Origin: Oscillospiraceae bacterium
Lineage (GTDB): Bacteria > Bacillota_A > Clostridia > Oscillospirales > Oscillospiraceae
Reading direction: 5' to 3'
Assembly: GCA_017411665.1 (NCBI GenBank)
Contig: JAFQPT010000060.1
Span: 1 to 7,034, forward strand
DNA: 7,034 nt
In this document: positions 1 to 6,132 of the stretch, piece after piece
Position numbering within the stretch: position 1 is the first letter of the stretch
Layout of the letters: the number at the start of each line of letters is the position of its first letter
Translations under genes and position numbers: made by a program
Notes under the pieces: generated by a model
Databases searched by the model: none
What the model saw: the letters and a program-made list of their open reading frames with translations, nothing else
What the model was told of the DNA's origin: nothing

Positions 1-49
1 TAGAGCGTCCTTCCGCAAAATCCAAGACTGATTATCTGTTTTTCCTTAT
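1..49. other. Left edge, no recognisable gene
   Basis: I see no start codon with a ribosome binding site, RNA gene or clear repeat here. The segment lies beyond the terminator of the leftward tRNA gene and may be the tail of an intergenic region or of a gene outside the window. Confidence 0.4.
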
Positions 50-85
50 AAAAAACAAAGGGCATCCCGTATGGGATGCCCTTTG
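50..85 (-). terminator. Intrinsic terminator of the tRNA-Leu gene
   Basis: A perfect 13-bp inverted repeat (56-68 with 73-85, arm CAAAGGGCATCCC) closes a 4-base loop at 69-72. Read on the minus strand it is followed at once by six T (complement of A50-A55), the standard Rho-independent layout. It starts two bases past the CCA end of the tRNA, so the tRNA is probably a single-gene transcript. On the plus strand no T run follows the stem, so it should act mainly leftward. Confidence 0.93.
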
Positions 86-87
86 CT

Positions 88-173
88 TGGTGCCGGAGAA
101 CGGACTCGAACCGTCACGGAGTTGCCTCCAGGGGATTTTAAGTCCCCGGTGTCTACCATTCCACCACTCCGGC
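88..173 (-). tRNA. tRNA-Leu, anticodon UAA, CCA encoded
   Basis: On the minus strand the acceptor stem GCCGGAG (173-167) pairs with CTCCGGC (98-92), followed by discriminator A (91) and an encoded CCA (90-88). The anticodon stem GGGGA/TCCCC encloses the loop CTTAAAA, whose anticodon TAA reads leucine UUA (and UUG by wobble). A long variable arm (GGAG-GCAA-CTCC) marks a class II tRNA, as expected for leucine. The T arm has the usual TTCGAGT loop. The product decodes UUA, a codon absent from recJ and rel next door but used in the insertion sequence at the right of the window. Confidence 0.97.
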
Positions 174-182
174 GTGGCTAAT

Positions 183-212
183 ATCTTACCACCGATACCA
201 CCCCGATGTCAA
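183..212 (-). promoter_or_regulatory. Promoter of tRNA-Leu
   Basis: On the minus strand a perfect -35 hexamer TTGACA (212-207) is followed after 18 bases by TAAGAT (188-183), a four-of-six match to TATAAT. This predicts a start a few bases before the mature 5' end at 173. A strong -35 with a very short leader is usual for tRNA genes. The -10 is imperfect, so its exact position is less certain than the -35. Confidence 0.75.
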
Positions 213-267
213 GGGAAGTTCGTCGCTTTTCCCATCCTTTTCCTGTCGTTTCTGTACAAGATGTGAG

Positions 268-296
268 TTGCGTGAATGCTGAATTTTTGCTATAAT
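268..296 (+). promoter_or_regulatory. Sigma-A type extended -10 promoter of the recJ operon
   Basis: A perfect TATAAT (291-296) is preceded by TGC (the TGn extended -10 element, 288-290). A partial -35 TTGCGT (268-273) lies 17 bases upstream. The predicted start is near 303, giving a leader of about 20 bases with the ribosome binding site AAAGGA (311-316) seven bases before the recJ ATG. The bases between the two divergent promoters (213-267) hold no operator or repeat that I recognise. Confidence 0.8.
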
Positions 297-323
297 TTAT
301 AGTTATAAAGAAAGGATAACGCT

Positions 324-2333
324 ATGAAAGGAAAGTACTGGGAAATTCCATATCGCCCCATTACCGCCGATCAGTTTCGGGGCAATCGACCGCCTTTGCT
401 GGAGGCGGTGCTTGCGCTGCGCGAAATTCCCGACCAACAGGCAGATGACTTCCTGCATCCCACCTTTGACAGCCTCGGCGATGCCATGCTGCTGCAGGAT
501 ATGCCCAAGGCTGTGGCTCGCCTCAAGCAGGCCATTGCCAATCGGGAAAAGGTCGCCATTTACGGTGACTATGACGTGGACGGTATCACTTCCCTTTCCA
601 TCATTTACAGCTACCTCTCCTCCAAGGGCGTGGAATGCTTCCCCTATATCCCCGACCGCATCGACGAGGGCTACGGCGTCAATCAAGAAGCCGTGGAAGC
701 ACTGGCCGATGAGGGCGTTACCTTGATTATCACCGTAGACTGCGGCATCACCGCAGCTGCGGAGACCGAATATGCAAAGTCCCGCGGTGTGGACATGATC
801 ATCACCGACCACCACGAATGCCGCGGCTTCACCCTGCCCGACGCAGTCGCCGTCATCGACCCCAAACGGGAAGACTGTGCATACGGCTTTGATGCACTGG
901 CAGGCTGCGGTGTGGCATTTAAGCTCATCTGCGCGTTGGACGGCAATCCCAAAGCCATGCTGGATCGCTATGCCGATCTGGTCGCGGTGGGTACCGTTGC
1001 GGATGTTATGCCCATGATTGGCGAAAACCGATATCTGGTGCAGGCAGGTCTGCGCAAGCTCATTATGAATCCCCGTCCCGGTCTGGCGGCTTTGATGTCC
1101 AAGGCGCTGACCCCCGGCAAGGAAATTTCCGCTTCCACCATCAGCTTCTCCCTCGCCCCCCGCATCAATGCCGCAGGCAGACTGGGTCAGACCCCCATTG
1201 CCGTACGGCTGATGCTCTCGGAAAACAAAGAGCAAGCACTGCAGTTGGCACAGGAGCTGTGCGATTTGAACGTACAGCGTCAGCAAATGGAACAGGACAT
1301 CTGGCTGGAAGCAGTGGAAATGGTGAAGCAGCTGCCCACAGGCTCCCCTCTGGTGCTGGCAAGCGAAAGCTGGCACAAGGGCATCGTAGGCATTATCGCC
1401 TCCCGCCTCAGCGAGCAGTTCTCCGTCCCCTCCGTCATGATTTGTCTGGATGGCGACGAAGGGAAGGGCTCCTGCCGCAGCTACGGCAACTTCGACCTGT
1501 TTGCCGCTCTTTCCGCATGCGCCGACCATCTGGAGAGCTTCGGCGGTCATGCTTTGGCAGCCGGTCTTTCCATCCATAGAAACGACTTGGACGCTTTCCG
1601 CGAAGCGCTCCATGCACACTATATCGCAAATCCCCCGGGCCCTGTTCCCGACCTGCAGTGTGAGCTGCTCATCGGCGACAGTGAGCTTTTGACAATAGAT
1701 TGCGTAGAATCCATCGGCAACATGGAGCCCTACGGCAACTCCAATCCCAAGCCCTTGATGTGTATCACAGGCATCATTCTCGACCAGATCACACCCATCG
1801 GCGGCGGTAAGCACCTGCGACTGAAATTCCGCAGCGGCAGCCGTGTCTTTGATGGCATTTATTTCGGCTGCAGCTATGAAAAGCTGGGACTGATGCAGGG
1901 AGATTTGGTAGACGTGGCATTTTCTCCCCAGATCAACAACTATCGCGATCAGCGCAGCGTGCAGCTGCTGGTATCCGATGTGCGTGCAAATGATGCAGCA
2001 CCCTTGTGCCGCAGACTGCTGCTGGGTGATATGCCCGCTCCCATGGAATGTCCCGCGCTCCTGCCCGAACGCAAGCAGCTGGCATCCCTCTGGCGCAAGT
2101 TCTCCGCCCAGGGCGGCACCATCCGTCTGACCATGGAGGAAATTCTGCAGATTCATTTGCCGGATATCTCTCCCGCAAAATTCTGCACATGCATGCGCAT
2201 TTTCCGGGAAGCCGGTCTCATTGAGGCCGAATTCGGAAATGATATGTTCACCGCCTCTATCATTCCCAGAACGGACAAGGCAGATTTGAACAATACGCCT
2301 CTGCTGCGTCATCTCAACTCGAACAGAAGGTGA
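324..2333 (+). CDS. recJ: Single-stranded-DNA-specific 5'-3' exonuclease RecJ
   Basis: RecJ degrades single-stranded DNA 5' to 3' with Mn/Mg ions, in RecF-pathway recombination, mismatch repair and base excision repair. The 669 residues show DHH-superfamily motifs in order: YGDYDVDG at 80-87 (metal-binding D82, D84, D86), VDCG at 138-141, DHH at 162-164, and the D218 region. The DHHA1 part has GIVGIIASRL (353-362) and SFGGHALAAG (405-414), the nucleic-acid-binding GGHxxAAG signature. An OB-like segment follows at roughly 443-555, with CVESIGNMEPYGNSNPKP at 460-477. Residues 560-669 form a C-terminal extension that I read as winged-helix-like (inference). The protein is longer than E. coli RecJ (577) and shorter than B. 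subtilis RecJ (about 786), typical of Clostridia. The start is fixed by AAAGGA seven bases upstream. It is the first gene of the operon. The full motif set and length exclude a short NrnA-type phosphodiesterase. Confidence 0.96.
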   Translation: MKGKYWEIPYRPITADQFRGNRPPLLEAVLALREIPDQQADDFLHPTFDSLGDAMLLQDMPKAVARLKQAIANREKVAIYGDYDVDGITSLSIIYSYLSSKGVECFPYIPDRIDEGYGVNQEAVEALADEGVTLIITVDCGITAAAETEYAKSRGVDMIITDHHECRGFTLPDAVAVIDPKREDCAYGFDALAGCGVAFKLICALDGNPKAMLDRYADLVAVGTVADVMPMIGENRYLVQAGLRKLIMNPRPGLAALMSKALTPGKEISASTISFSLAPRINAAGRLGQTPIAVRLMLSENKEQALQLAQELCDLNVQRQQMEQDIWLEAVEMVKQLPTGSPLVLASESWHKGIVGIIASRLSEQFSVPSVMICLDGDEGKGSCRSYGNFDLFAALSACADHLESFGGHALAAGLSIHRNDLDAFREALHAHYIANPPGPVPDLQCELLIGDSELLTIDCVESIGNMEPYGNSNPKPLMCITGIILDQITPIGGGKHLRLKFRSGSRVFDGIYFGCSYEKLGLMQGDLVDVAFSPQINNYRDQRSVQLLVSDVRANDAAPLCRRLLLGDMPAPMECPALLPERKQLASLWRKFSAQGGTIRLTMEEILQIHLPDISPAKFCTCMRIFREAGLIEAEFGNDMFTASIIPRTDKADLNNTPLLRHLNSNRR

Positions 2334-2339
2334 TTTCTT

Positions 2340-4631
2340 ATGACACAAGCCGGTCTTGAAGCCACTAAAATCCAAATTACGCCCGAAGACGCTGTACGCG
2401 AATGTGCACCGCAGTACTTCGCTCTGGAACAGAAAATCAAAAAAGCATATCCTCATGCGGATATCCATCGCATCCGCGATGCATATGAATATGCTGCAAA
2501 AGAGCATGCAGGTCAGCGCCGCAAGGACGGCTCTCCCTATGTGACCCACTGCATTTCCGCGGCGGATATTTCCGTAGACATGGGTCTGGATGAGGACTCT
2601 ATCGTAGCAGCCCTGCTGCACGACGTCATCGAAGACACTCCCGCGTCCTACGAAGAAGTGTCCAAGCGCTTCGGTGCGACGGTCGCCTATCTGGTTGACG
2701 GTGTTACCAAACTGACCCGTGTGCAGCTGGTCAGCAAGGAAGAAGCCCAGATGGAAAGTCTGCGCAAAATGCTCATGGCAATGAGCAAGGACATCCGTGT
2801 CATCCTCATCAAAATTGCCGACCGCCTGCATAACATGCGTACCATGCAGTATCAGCGAGAGGATAAGCAGCGCAGCAAATCTCTGGAAACCATGGAAATC
2901 TACGCCCCCATTGCGCACCGTCTGGGCATGCAGAAGGTAAAATGGGAGCTGGAAGACCTGTCTCTGCAGTATCTGGACCCCGTAGGCTACAGAGAAATCA
3001 ACGACAGCATCGGCGCCCGCAAGGAAGAGCTGGAAGCCTTCATGGAAAGCATGCAGAATCGCATCCAGACCCGTCTGAAGGAAGAAGGCATCGAAGCGGA
3101 AGTCTACGGCCGTATCAAGCACACTTACAGCATTTACCGCAAAATGTACGCCCAGCACACCAATCTGGCGGGTATTTTTGACCTGTGCGCATTCCGCGCC
3201 ATTGTCAACACTGTCGGTGACTGCTACCACGTTCTGGGTATCATCCACGAAATCTTCAAGCCCCTGCCCGGGCGCTTTAAAGACTATATCGCAACCCCCA
3301 AGCCCAATATGTACCAGTCTCTCCACACCACCGTCATCGGTGCGGAAGGCATCCCCTTCGAGCTGCAGATTCGTACTCACGAAATGCATCAGATTGCGGA
3401 ATACGGTATCGCAGCCCACTGGAAATATAAAACCGGTGACAAGGGCGTCAAGGTCGGCGACGAGGAGAAGTTCGCATGGGTTCGCTCTCTGCTGGAGACC
3501 CAGCAGGAATCCGATGACCAGGACTTCTTCCACAATCTGAAGGTCGACATGTTCGACGACGAAGTGTACGTCTTCTCTCCCAAGGGCGACGTCATTTCTC
3601 TGCCTGCAGGTGCAACCCCCATCGACTTTGCTTACGCCATTCACTCCGGCGTCGGCAACTCTATGGTCGGAGCCTCTGTCAACGGCAGAATCGTCACCTT
3701 TGACTACAAGCTGAAAAACGGTGACGTTGTGGAGGTACGCACCTCCAAATCCGCACCCGGCCCCAGCCGTGACTGGCTGACTCTGGCCAAGAGCTCCTCT
3801 GCCCGCACGAAAATCAAGCAGTGGTTCAAAAAGGAAAAGCGGGAAGAAAACGTCATGCGCGGCAGCGCCATGTTTGACGCAGAACTTAAGCGCGCAGGCA
3901 TCCCCCTGTCCACCGTACTGGATGAAAAGATGCTGCCCGCAATTTTGAAACGTCTGTCCTATGAAGCCATCGACGATATGTACGCAGCCATCGGCTACGG
4001 CGGCATCACCGCAACCCGTACCGTCAACCGCGTCAAGGACGTCATTCAAGCGCAGAAGACAGCTATGGCTGTCAGCGAAAAGTCCACCGCAGCCAAGGAC
4101 AAGGAGCTGGTGGAAAAAATCAACGAAATGGCCGAAAAACGTGCCGCTCAGCCTCAGAAGGCCATCAACGGCATTCTGGTGGAAGGCTTGGACAACTGTC
4201 TGATCAAGTTCTCCAAGTGCTGCACCCCCGTCCCCGGTGACGAAATCATCGGTTTTATCACCCGCGGTGCAGGCATTTCCGTCCACCGTCAGGACTGCAC
4301 CAACTACCGCAGACAGCTGGCAAACGGCAGTCCCGCAGACGCAGGCCGCTGGATCAAGGTCAACTGGGCCGATACCCTCACCGAACGCTACACCACCACC
4401 TTGAACATGCTGGTGCGTGACCGCATCGGTCTGCTGATGGACGTAGCTGCAGCGCTGTCCACCTTGAATGTAAACGTTGTTTCCATCCAGTCCGTTTCCA
4501 AGGGGGATACCGCAACCATCACCTTGTCTATGGAAGTCAAGAACGCTGCGGAAATCAAGCTGGTCATGAATAAGCTCAACTCCATCAAGGACGTTCTGGA
4601 AGTCTCCAGAAAGAGCGGAAAGGCAAAATAA
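2340..4631 (+). CDS. rel: Bifunctional (p)ppGpp synthetase/hydrolase Rel (RelA/SpoT homologue)
   Basis: Rel makes (p)ppGpp from ATP and GTP/GDP when uncharged tRNA sits in the ribosome, and hydrolyses it otherwise. All domains of a long RSH protein are present in 763 residues. The hydrolase HD domain has R44, H56, H94-D95, E98-D99, D161 and N165, so it should be active. The synthetase has RIKHTYSIYRKM (258-269), D281, Y325 and ELQIRT (341-346). RFKD at 312-315 is the RxKD motif of bifunctional enzymes rather than the ExDD of RelA. TGS lies at about 405-468. A zinc-finger-like CC segment (C620, C627-C628, H649, C653) and a C-terminal ACT domain (about 684-755) follow. The ribosome binding site (AGAAGGTGA, 2325-2333) includes the recJ stop codon, six bases before the ATG, which suggests translational coupling. 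In many Clostridia apt lies between recJ and rel; it is absent here. Confidence 0.97.
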   Translation: MTQAGLEATKIQITPEDAVRECAPQYFALEQKIKKAYPHADIHRIRDAYEYAAKEHAGQRRKDGSPYVTHCISAADISVDMGLDEDSIVAALLHDVIEDTPASYEEVSKRFGATVAYLVDGVTKLTRVQLVSKEEAQMESLRKMLMAMSKDIRVILIKIADRLHNMRTMQYQREDKQRSKSLETMEIYAPIAHRLGMQKVKWELEDLSLQYLDPVGYREINDSIGARKEELEAFMESMQNRIQTRLKEEGIEAEVYGRIKHTYSIYRKMYAQHTNLAGIFDLCAFRAIVNTVGDCYHVLGIIHEIFKPLPGRFKDYIATPKPNMYQSLHTTVIGAEGIPFELQIRTHEMHQIAEYGIAAHWKYKTGDKGVKVGDEEKFAWVRSLLETQQESDDQDFFHNLKVDMFDDEVYVFSPKGDVISLPAGATPIDFAYAIHSGVGNSMVGASVNGRIVTFDYKLKNGDVVEVRTSKSAPGPSRDWLTLAKSSSARTKIKQWFKKEKREENVMRGSAMFDAELKRAGIPLSTVLDEKMLPAILKRLSYEAIDDMYAAIGYGGITATRTVNRVKDVIQAQKTAMAVSEKSTAAKDKELVEKINEMAEKRAAQPQKAINGILVEGLDNCLIKFSKCCTPVPGDEIIGFITRGAGISVHRQDCTNYRRQLANGSPADAGRWIKVNWADTLTERYTTTLNMLVRDRIGLLMDVAAALSTLNVNVVSIQSVSKGDTATITLSMEVKNAAEIKLVMNKLNSIKDVLEVSRKSGKAK

Positions 4632-5075
4632 ATGAGAGCAGTTGTCACAAGAGTTAAAAACGCATCCGTCGTCATTGACGGCGAAACCACAGGCGCCATC
4701 AACACAGGCTTTCTGGTGCTGCTGGGGGTCCATCAAGACGACACCGAGGCACAGGCACTGAAAATCGCAGATAAGATTTGCGGATTGCGTGTGTTTGAGG
4801 ACGCACAGGGAAAAATGAACGTGAACCCCTCCGATGCAGGGGCTGAGCTGCTGATCATCAGCCAGTTCACTCTGTTCGCCGACTGCAAGTCCCGCCGTCC
4901 CGGATTTTCTCTGGCAGCCCGTCCCGACAAAGCAATCCCTCTGTATGAGCTGGTGATTGCGGAATGTCGGAAGCGCGGCTTCAAGGTGGAAACCGGCACC
5001 TTCGGAGCAGACATGCAGGTCTATTCCCAGAACGACGGCCCCGTGACCATTCTGCTAGATACCAACGAACTGTAA
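4632..5075 (+). CDS. dtd: D-aminoacyl-tRNA deacylase (DTD)
   Basis: DTD frees D-amino acids, and in many bacteria wrongly attached glycine, from tRNA. It is a cytosolic homodimer that proofreads chirality. The 147 residues match the family length closely. Signature elements are GFLVLLGV (26-33), SQFT (77-80), the SRRPGF stretch (87-92), and NDGPVT (134-139), which holds the Gly-cisPro pair G136-P137 that blocks L-amino acids from the active site. The ATG directly abuts the rel stop codon (TAAATG), with GGAAAGG (4617-4623) eight bases upstream inside rel. The pairing of rel with dtd is a long-conserved Firmicute neighbourhood. The gene contains a single CTA codon (5055-5057), the only TTA/CTA/TCA codon in recJ-rel-dtd. 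Confidence 0.97.
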   Translation: MRAVVTRVKNASVVIDGETTGAINTGFLVLLGVHQDDTEAQALKIADKICGLRVFEDAQGKMNVNPSDAGAELLIISQFTLFADCKSRRPGFSLAARPDKAIPLYELVIAECRKRGFKVETGTFGADMQVYSQNDGPVTILLDTNEL

Positions 5076-5104
5076 TCGATTGACCTCCTTCGGAGCTCAA
5101 TCGA
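5076..5104. repeat. Hairpin directly after the dtd stop codon
   Basis: TCGATTGA (5076-5083) pairs with TCAATCGA (5097-5104). One C-C mismatch follows, then CTCC (5085-5088) pairs with GGAG (5092-5095) around a three-base loop. It starts on the base after the dtd stop. No T tract follows, so termination would be weak. It could protect the upstream mRNA 3' end or mark the boundary of an inserted repeat. Confidence 0.8.
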
Positions 5105-5133
5105 GCATTTCCCCGCCTGTGGCGATGGATATG

Positions 5134-5177
5134 CAGCCTGCTGCAGCGCACTCGCAAGCTCGCACGTTTGCAGGCTG
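5134..5177. repeat. 8-bp inverted repeat CAGCCTGC / GCAGGCTG
   Basis: CAGCCTGC (5134-5141) and GCAGGCTG (5170-5177) are exact reverse complements 28 bases apart. The loop contains the direct repeat CTCGCA twice (5151-5156 and 5159-5164). A competing small hairpin GCAG/CTGC (5133-5144) shares the left arm. Confidence 0.6.
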
Positions 5178-5182
5178 AGAAG

Positions 5183-5217
5183 TGTTTTTCGCTTCGTACA
5201 TGCCGGCGCGAAAAACA
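5183..5217. repeat. 10-bp inverted repeat TGTTTTTCGC / GCGAAAAACA
   Basis: TGTTTTTCGC (5183-5192) and GCGAAAAACA (5208-5217) are perfect reverse complements separated by 15 bases. The internal T5 and A5 runs lie inside the stem, unlike a terminator, where the T run follows it. Confidence 0.75.
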
Positions 5218-5228
5218 GATTGAATCTT

Positions 5229-5251
5229 ATTTCGCCCCTTCGGCGCGAAAT
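5229..5251. repeat. 7-bp inverted repeat ATTTCGC / GCGAAAT
   Basis: ATTTCGC (5229-5235) pairs with GCGAAAT (5245-5251) around a 9-base loop. An alternative fold extends through CGCC/GGCG with a two-base bulge. It shares the TTCGC/GCGAA core with the hairpin at 5183-5217, which suggests that the two belong to one element. Confidence 0.65.
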
Positions 5252-5267
5252 TCTGCGAAGCCGCCTC

Positions 5268-5285
5268 TAAGGAGTCTGCAGTATG
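5268..5285 (+). promoter_or_regulatory. Upstream ribosome binding site and alternative ATG
   Basis: TAAGGAG (5268-5274) lies eight bases before an ATG at 5283 that is in frame with the hydrolase gene, with no stop between. Used, it would add a basic 35-residue N-terminal segment ending in ...RRLHN. The extension has a TTA codon (5292-5294), which is avoided in recJ and rel, and shows no signal peptide or family similarity that I can recognise. I regard it as a secondary start or a product of the repeat block. Confidence 0.4.
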
Positions 5286-5336
5286 AATTATTTACCCGTA
5301 ATGAAGTTGCTCAATGCACTGAAAAGCCCCGGAAAC

Positions 5337-5353
5337 CGCCGCAGAGAACGGCG
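5337..5353. repeat. Small 5-bp hairpin CGCCG / CGGCG
   Basis: CGCCG (5337-5341) pairs with CGGCG (5349-5353) around a seven-base loop, 20 bases before the GGAGG ribosome binding site of the hydrolase gene. It is short and could be chance. Confidence 0.35.
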
Positions 5354-5370
5354 ACTGGGAGATACCACAC

Positions 5371-5379
5371 AACGGAGGT
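5371..5379 (+). promoter_or_regulatory. Ribosome binding site that sets the hydrolase start
   Basis: GGAGG (5374-5378) within AACGGAGGT lies nine bases before the ATG at 5388. It is the stronger of the two sites for this frame, and the protein from 5388 begins right at the first conserved beta strand of the family, so this start is preferred over 5283. Confidence 0.85.
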
Positions 5380-5387
5380 TACACAAT

Positions 5388-6020
5388 ATGCTGATTAAAA
5401 CCATGCAGGTAGGCTTTATTGGCACCAACTGCTACATCCTCACCGACGAAACCACCATGAAGTCCGCTGTCATTGACCCCGGCGGAGATTCCAACATGAT
5501 TCTGGATTACATGGAACGCAACAAAATGGAATGTGTTGCTGTCATTCTGACCCACGGTCATCTGGACCACACCATGGGTGTGGACTACATTCTGCAGGAA
5601 ACCGGCGTCCCCCTGTACATGCACCGCCTGGACTGGGCGCCTCCCAAGACCCGCGCCATGGACTACCGCTACGCACCCTCTCCCAAGGCAGATGTCCGCT
5701 TCATTGACGAAGGCGACGAAATCGCCATCGGCAATCTGAAGGTTTACGTACTGCACACCCCCGGTCACACTCCCGGCGGCGTTACCTTGATGTGCGAAAA
5801 CGCCATGTTTACCGGCGATACCCTGTTCCGCGGCAGCTGCGGCAGAGTAGACCTGGCAGGCGGCAATGCAAGCACGGAGCTTGCAAGTCTGAAGCGTCTG
5901 GCTGAAATCCCCGGCGACTACGAAGTTTATCCCGGTCACATGGAAACCTCCACGCTGGCCATCGAACGCGTATACAATCCCTACGTGTTCGCAGCACTGA
6001 ACGGTGTCACCGAATTCTAA
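5388..6020 (+). CDS. MBL-fold metallo-hydrolase, glyoxalase-II-like (YcbL type)
   Basis: This is a cytosolic metallo-beta-lactamase-fold hydrolase of the small glyoxalase-II-like group, which usually binds two metal ions and cleaves thioesters or esters. The true substrate cannot be read from the sequence. From the preferred ATG it has 210 residues, the usual length of the group. It begins with MLIKTMQVGFIGTNCYIL, then has THGHLDH at 55-61 (H56, H58, D60, H61), HTPGHTPG at 123-130 (H127), FTGDTLF at 141-147 (bridging D144) and YPGH at 181-184 (H184), so all metal ligands are present. The C-terminal glutathione-site domain of classical glyoxalase II is missing. It commonly follows rel-dtd in Clostridia; here a 312-base repeat-rich gap separates it from dtd. 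No TTA, CTA or TCA codon is seen. The start at 5283 would give 245 residues. Confidence 0.9.
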   Translation: MLIKTMQVGFIGTNCYILTDETTMKSAVIDPGGDSNMILDYMERNKMECVAVILTHGHLDHTMGVDYILQETGVPLYMHRLDWAPPKTRAMDYRYAPSPKADVRFIDEGDEIAIGNLKVYVLHTPGHTPGGVTLMCENAMFTGDTLFRGSCGRVDLAGGNASTELASLKRLAEIPGDYEVYPGHMETSTLAIERVYNPYVFAALNGVTEF

Positions 6021-6030
6021 ACCGAATCAC

Positions 6031-6061
6031 AAAAACAGGCACAACAGCTTTGGCTGCCGTG
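6031..6061 (+). terminator. Probable native operon terminator, right arm interrupted
   Basis: Eleven bases after the hydrolase stop comes an A run (6031-6035). A hairpin follows: CAC (6040-6042) with GTG (6059-6061), an AA/CC mismatch, and CAGC (6045-6048) with GCTG (6053-6056) around the loop TTTG. The left arm continues outward as AAAAACAGG, but the matching CCTGTTTTT is missing and IS sequence follows instead. I infer that this was a bidirectional intrinsic terminator cut by insertion. The surviving stem is too short and lacks a T run. Confidence 0.45.
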
Positions 6062-6063
6062 GT

Positions 6064-6102
6064 AAAAAGATAGTAGACACAAAAAGTCTACTATCTTTTT
6101 TT
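6064..6102 (+). terminator. Perfect 15-bp hairpin with T run at the IS left end
   Basis: AAAAAGATAGTAGAC (6064-6078) pairs perfectly with GTCTACTATCTTTTT (6086-6100) around a seven-base loop, and the T run reaches 6102. It should terminate transcription arriving from the operon, and from the other side too because of the A run. In an IS it would shield the transposase from read-through. It appears to belong to the element rather than to the operon. Confidence 0.8.
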
Positions 6103-6103
6103 A

Positions 6104-6126
6104 TGCTAAAATTCAGTTGGGAGGTG
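6104..6126 (+). promoter_or_regulatory. Extended -10 and ribosome binding site of orfA
   Basis: TGC plus TAAAAT (6104-6112) resembles an extended -10 element, with five of six matches in the hexamer. No good -35 lies at the usual distance, since that stretch is the right arm of the hairpin, so expression is probably low. GGGAGGTG (6119-6126) is a strong ribosome binding site six bases before the ATG at 6133. Confidence 0.5.
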
Positions 6127-6132
6127 CTATAA

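Larger units (their letters stand above)
5076..5387. other. Inverted-repeat-rich gap between dtd and the hydrolase gene
   Basis: These 312 bases hold no convincing gene. Four inverted repeats follow one another (5076-5104, 5134-5177, 5183-5217, 5229-5251), with a smaller one at 5337-5353. Such density is unusual for the interior of an otherwise tightly packed operon. No T run follows the first hairpin, so it is not a standard terminator. I see no riboswitch class that I can name and no second copy in the window. A dispersed non-autonomous repeat, or a structured leader of the downstream gene, are the two main readings. Short open frames here look like chance. Confidence 0.55.

Noticed and set aside
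303..4736. 1477-codon open frame on the minus strand, antisense to recJ, rel and the start of dtd
   Set aside because: Its codons are exact reverse complements of the sense codons; it is open only because recJ and rel lack TTA, CTA and TCA. The sense genes carry full catalytic motifs, while the antisense product shows no known domain and spans two unrelated genes.
5076..5104. Intrinsic terminator after dtd
   Set aside because: The hairpin is followed by GCATTTCCCC rather than a T run, so termination would be poor, and the downstream gene has no obvious promoter of its own.
5076..5282. CRISPR array or attachment site in the repeat-rich gap
   Set aside because: The repeats are inverted pairs of different sequence, not regularly spaced direct repeats, and there are no cas or integrase genes nearby.
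5168..5398. Plus-strand frame of 76 codons in the dtd-hydrolase gap
   Set aside because: It starts with TTG without a convincing ribosome binding site, runs through the inverted repeats and overlaps the hydrolase start. Its composition looks like translated repeat rather than a protein.
5379..5939. 186-codon minus-strand frame antisense to the metallo-hydrolase
   Set aside because: It has the same cause: in-register shadow of a gene with strong codon bias, and no ribosome binding site or domain is evident.
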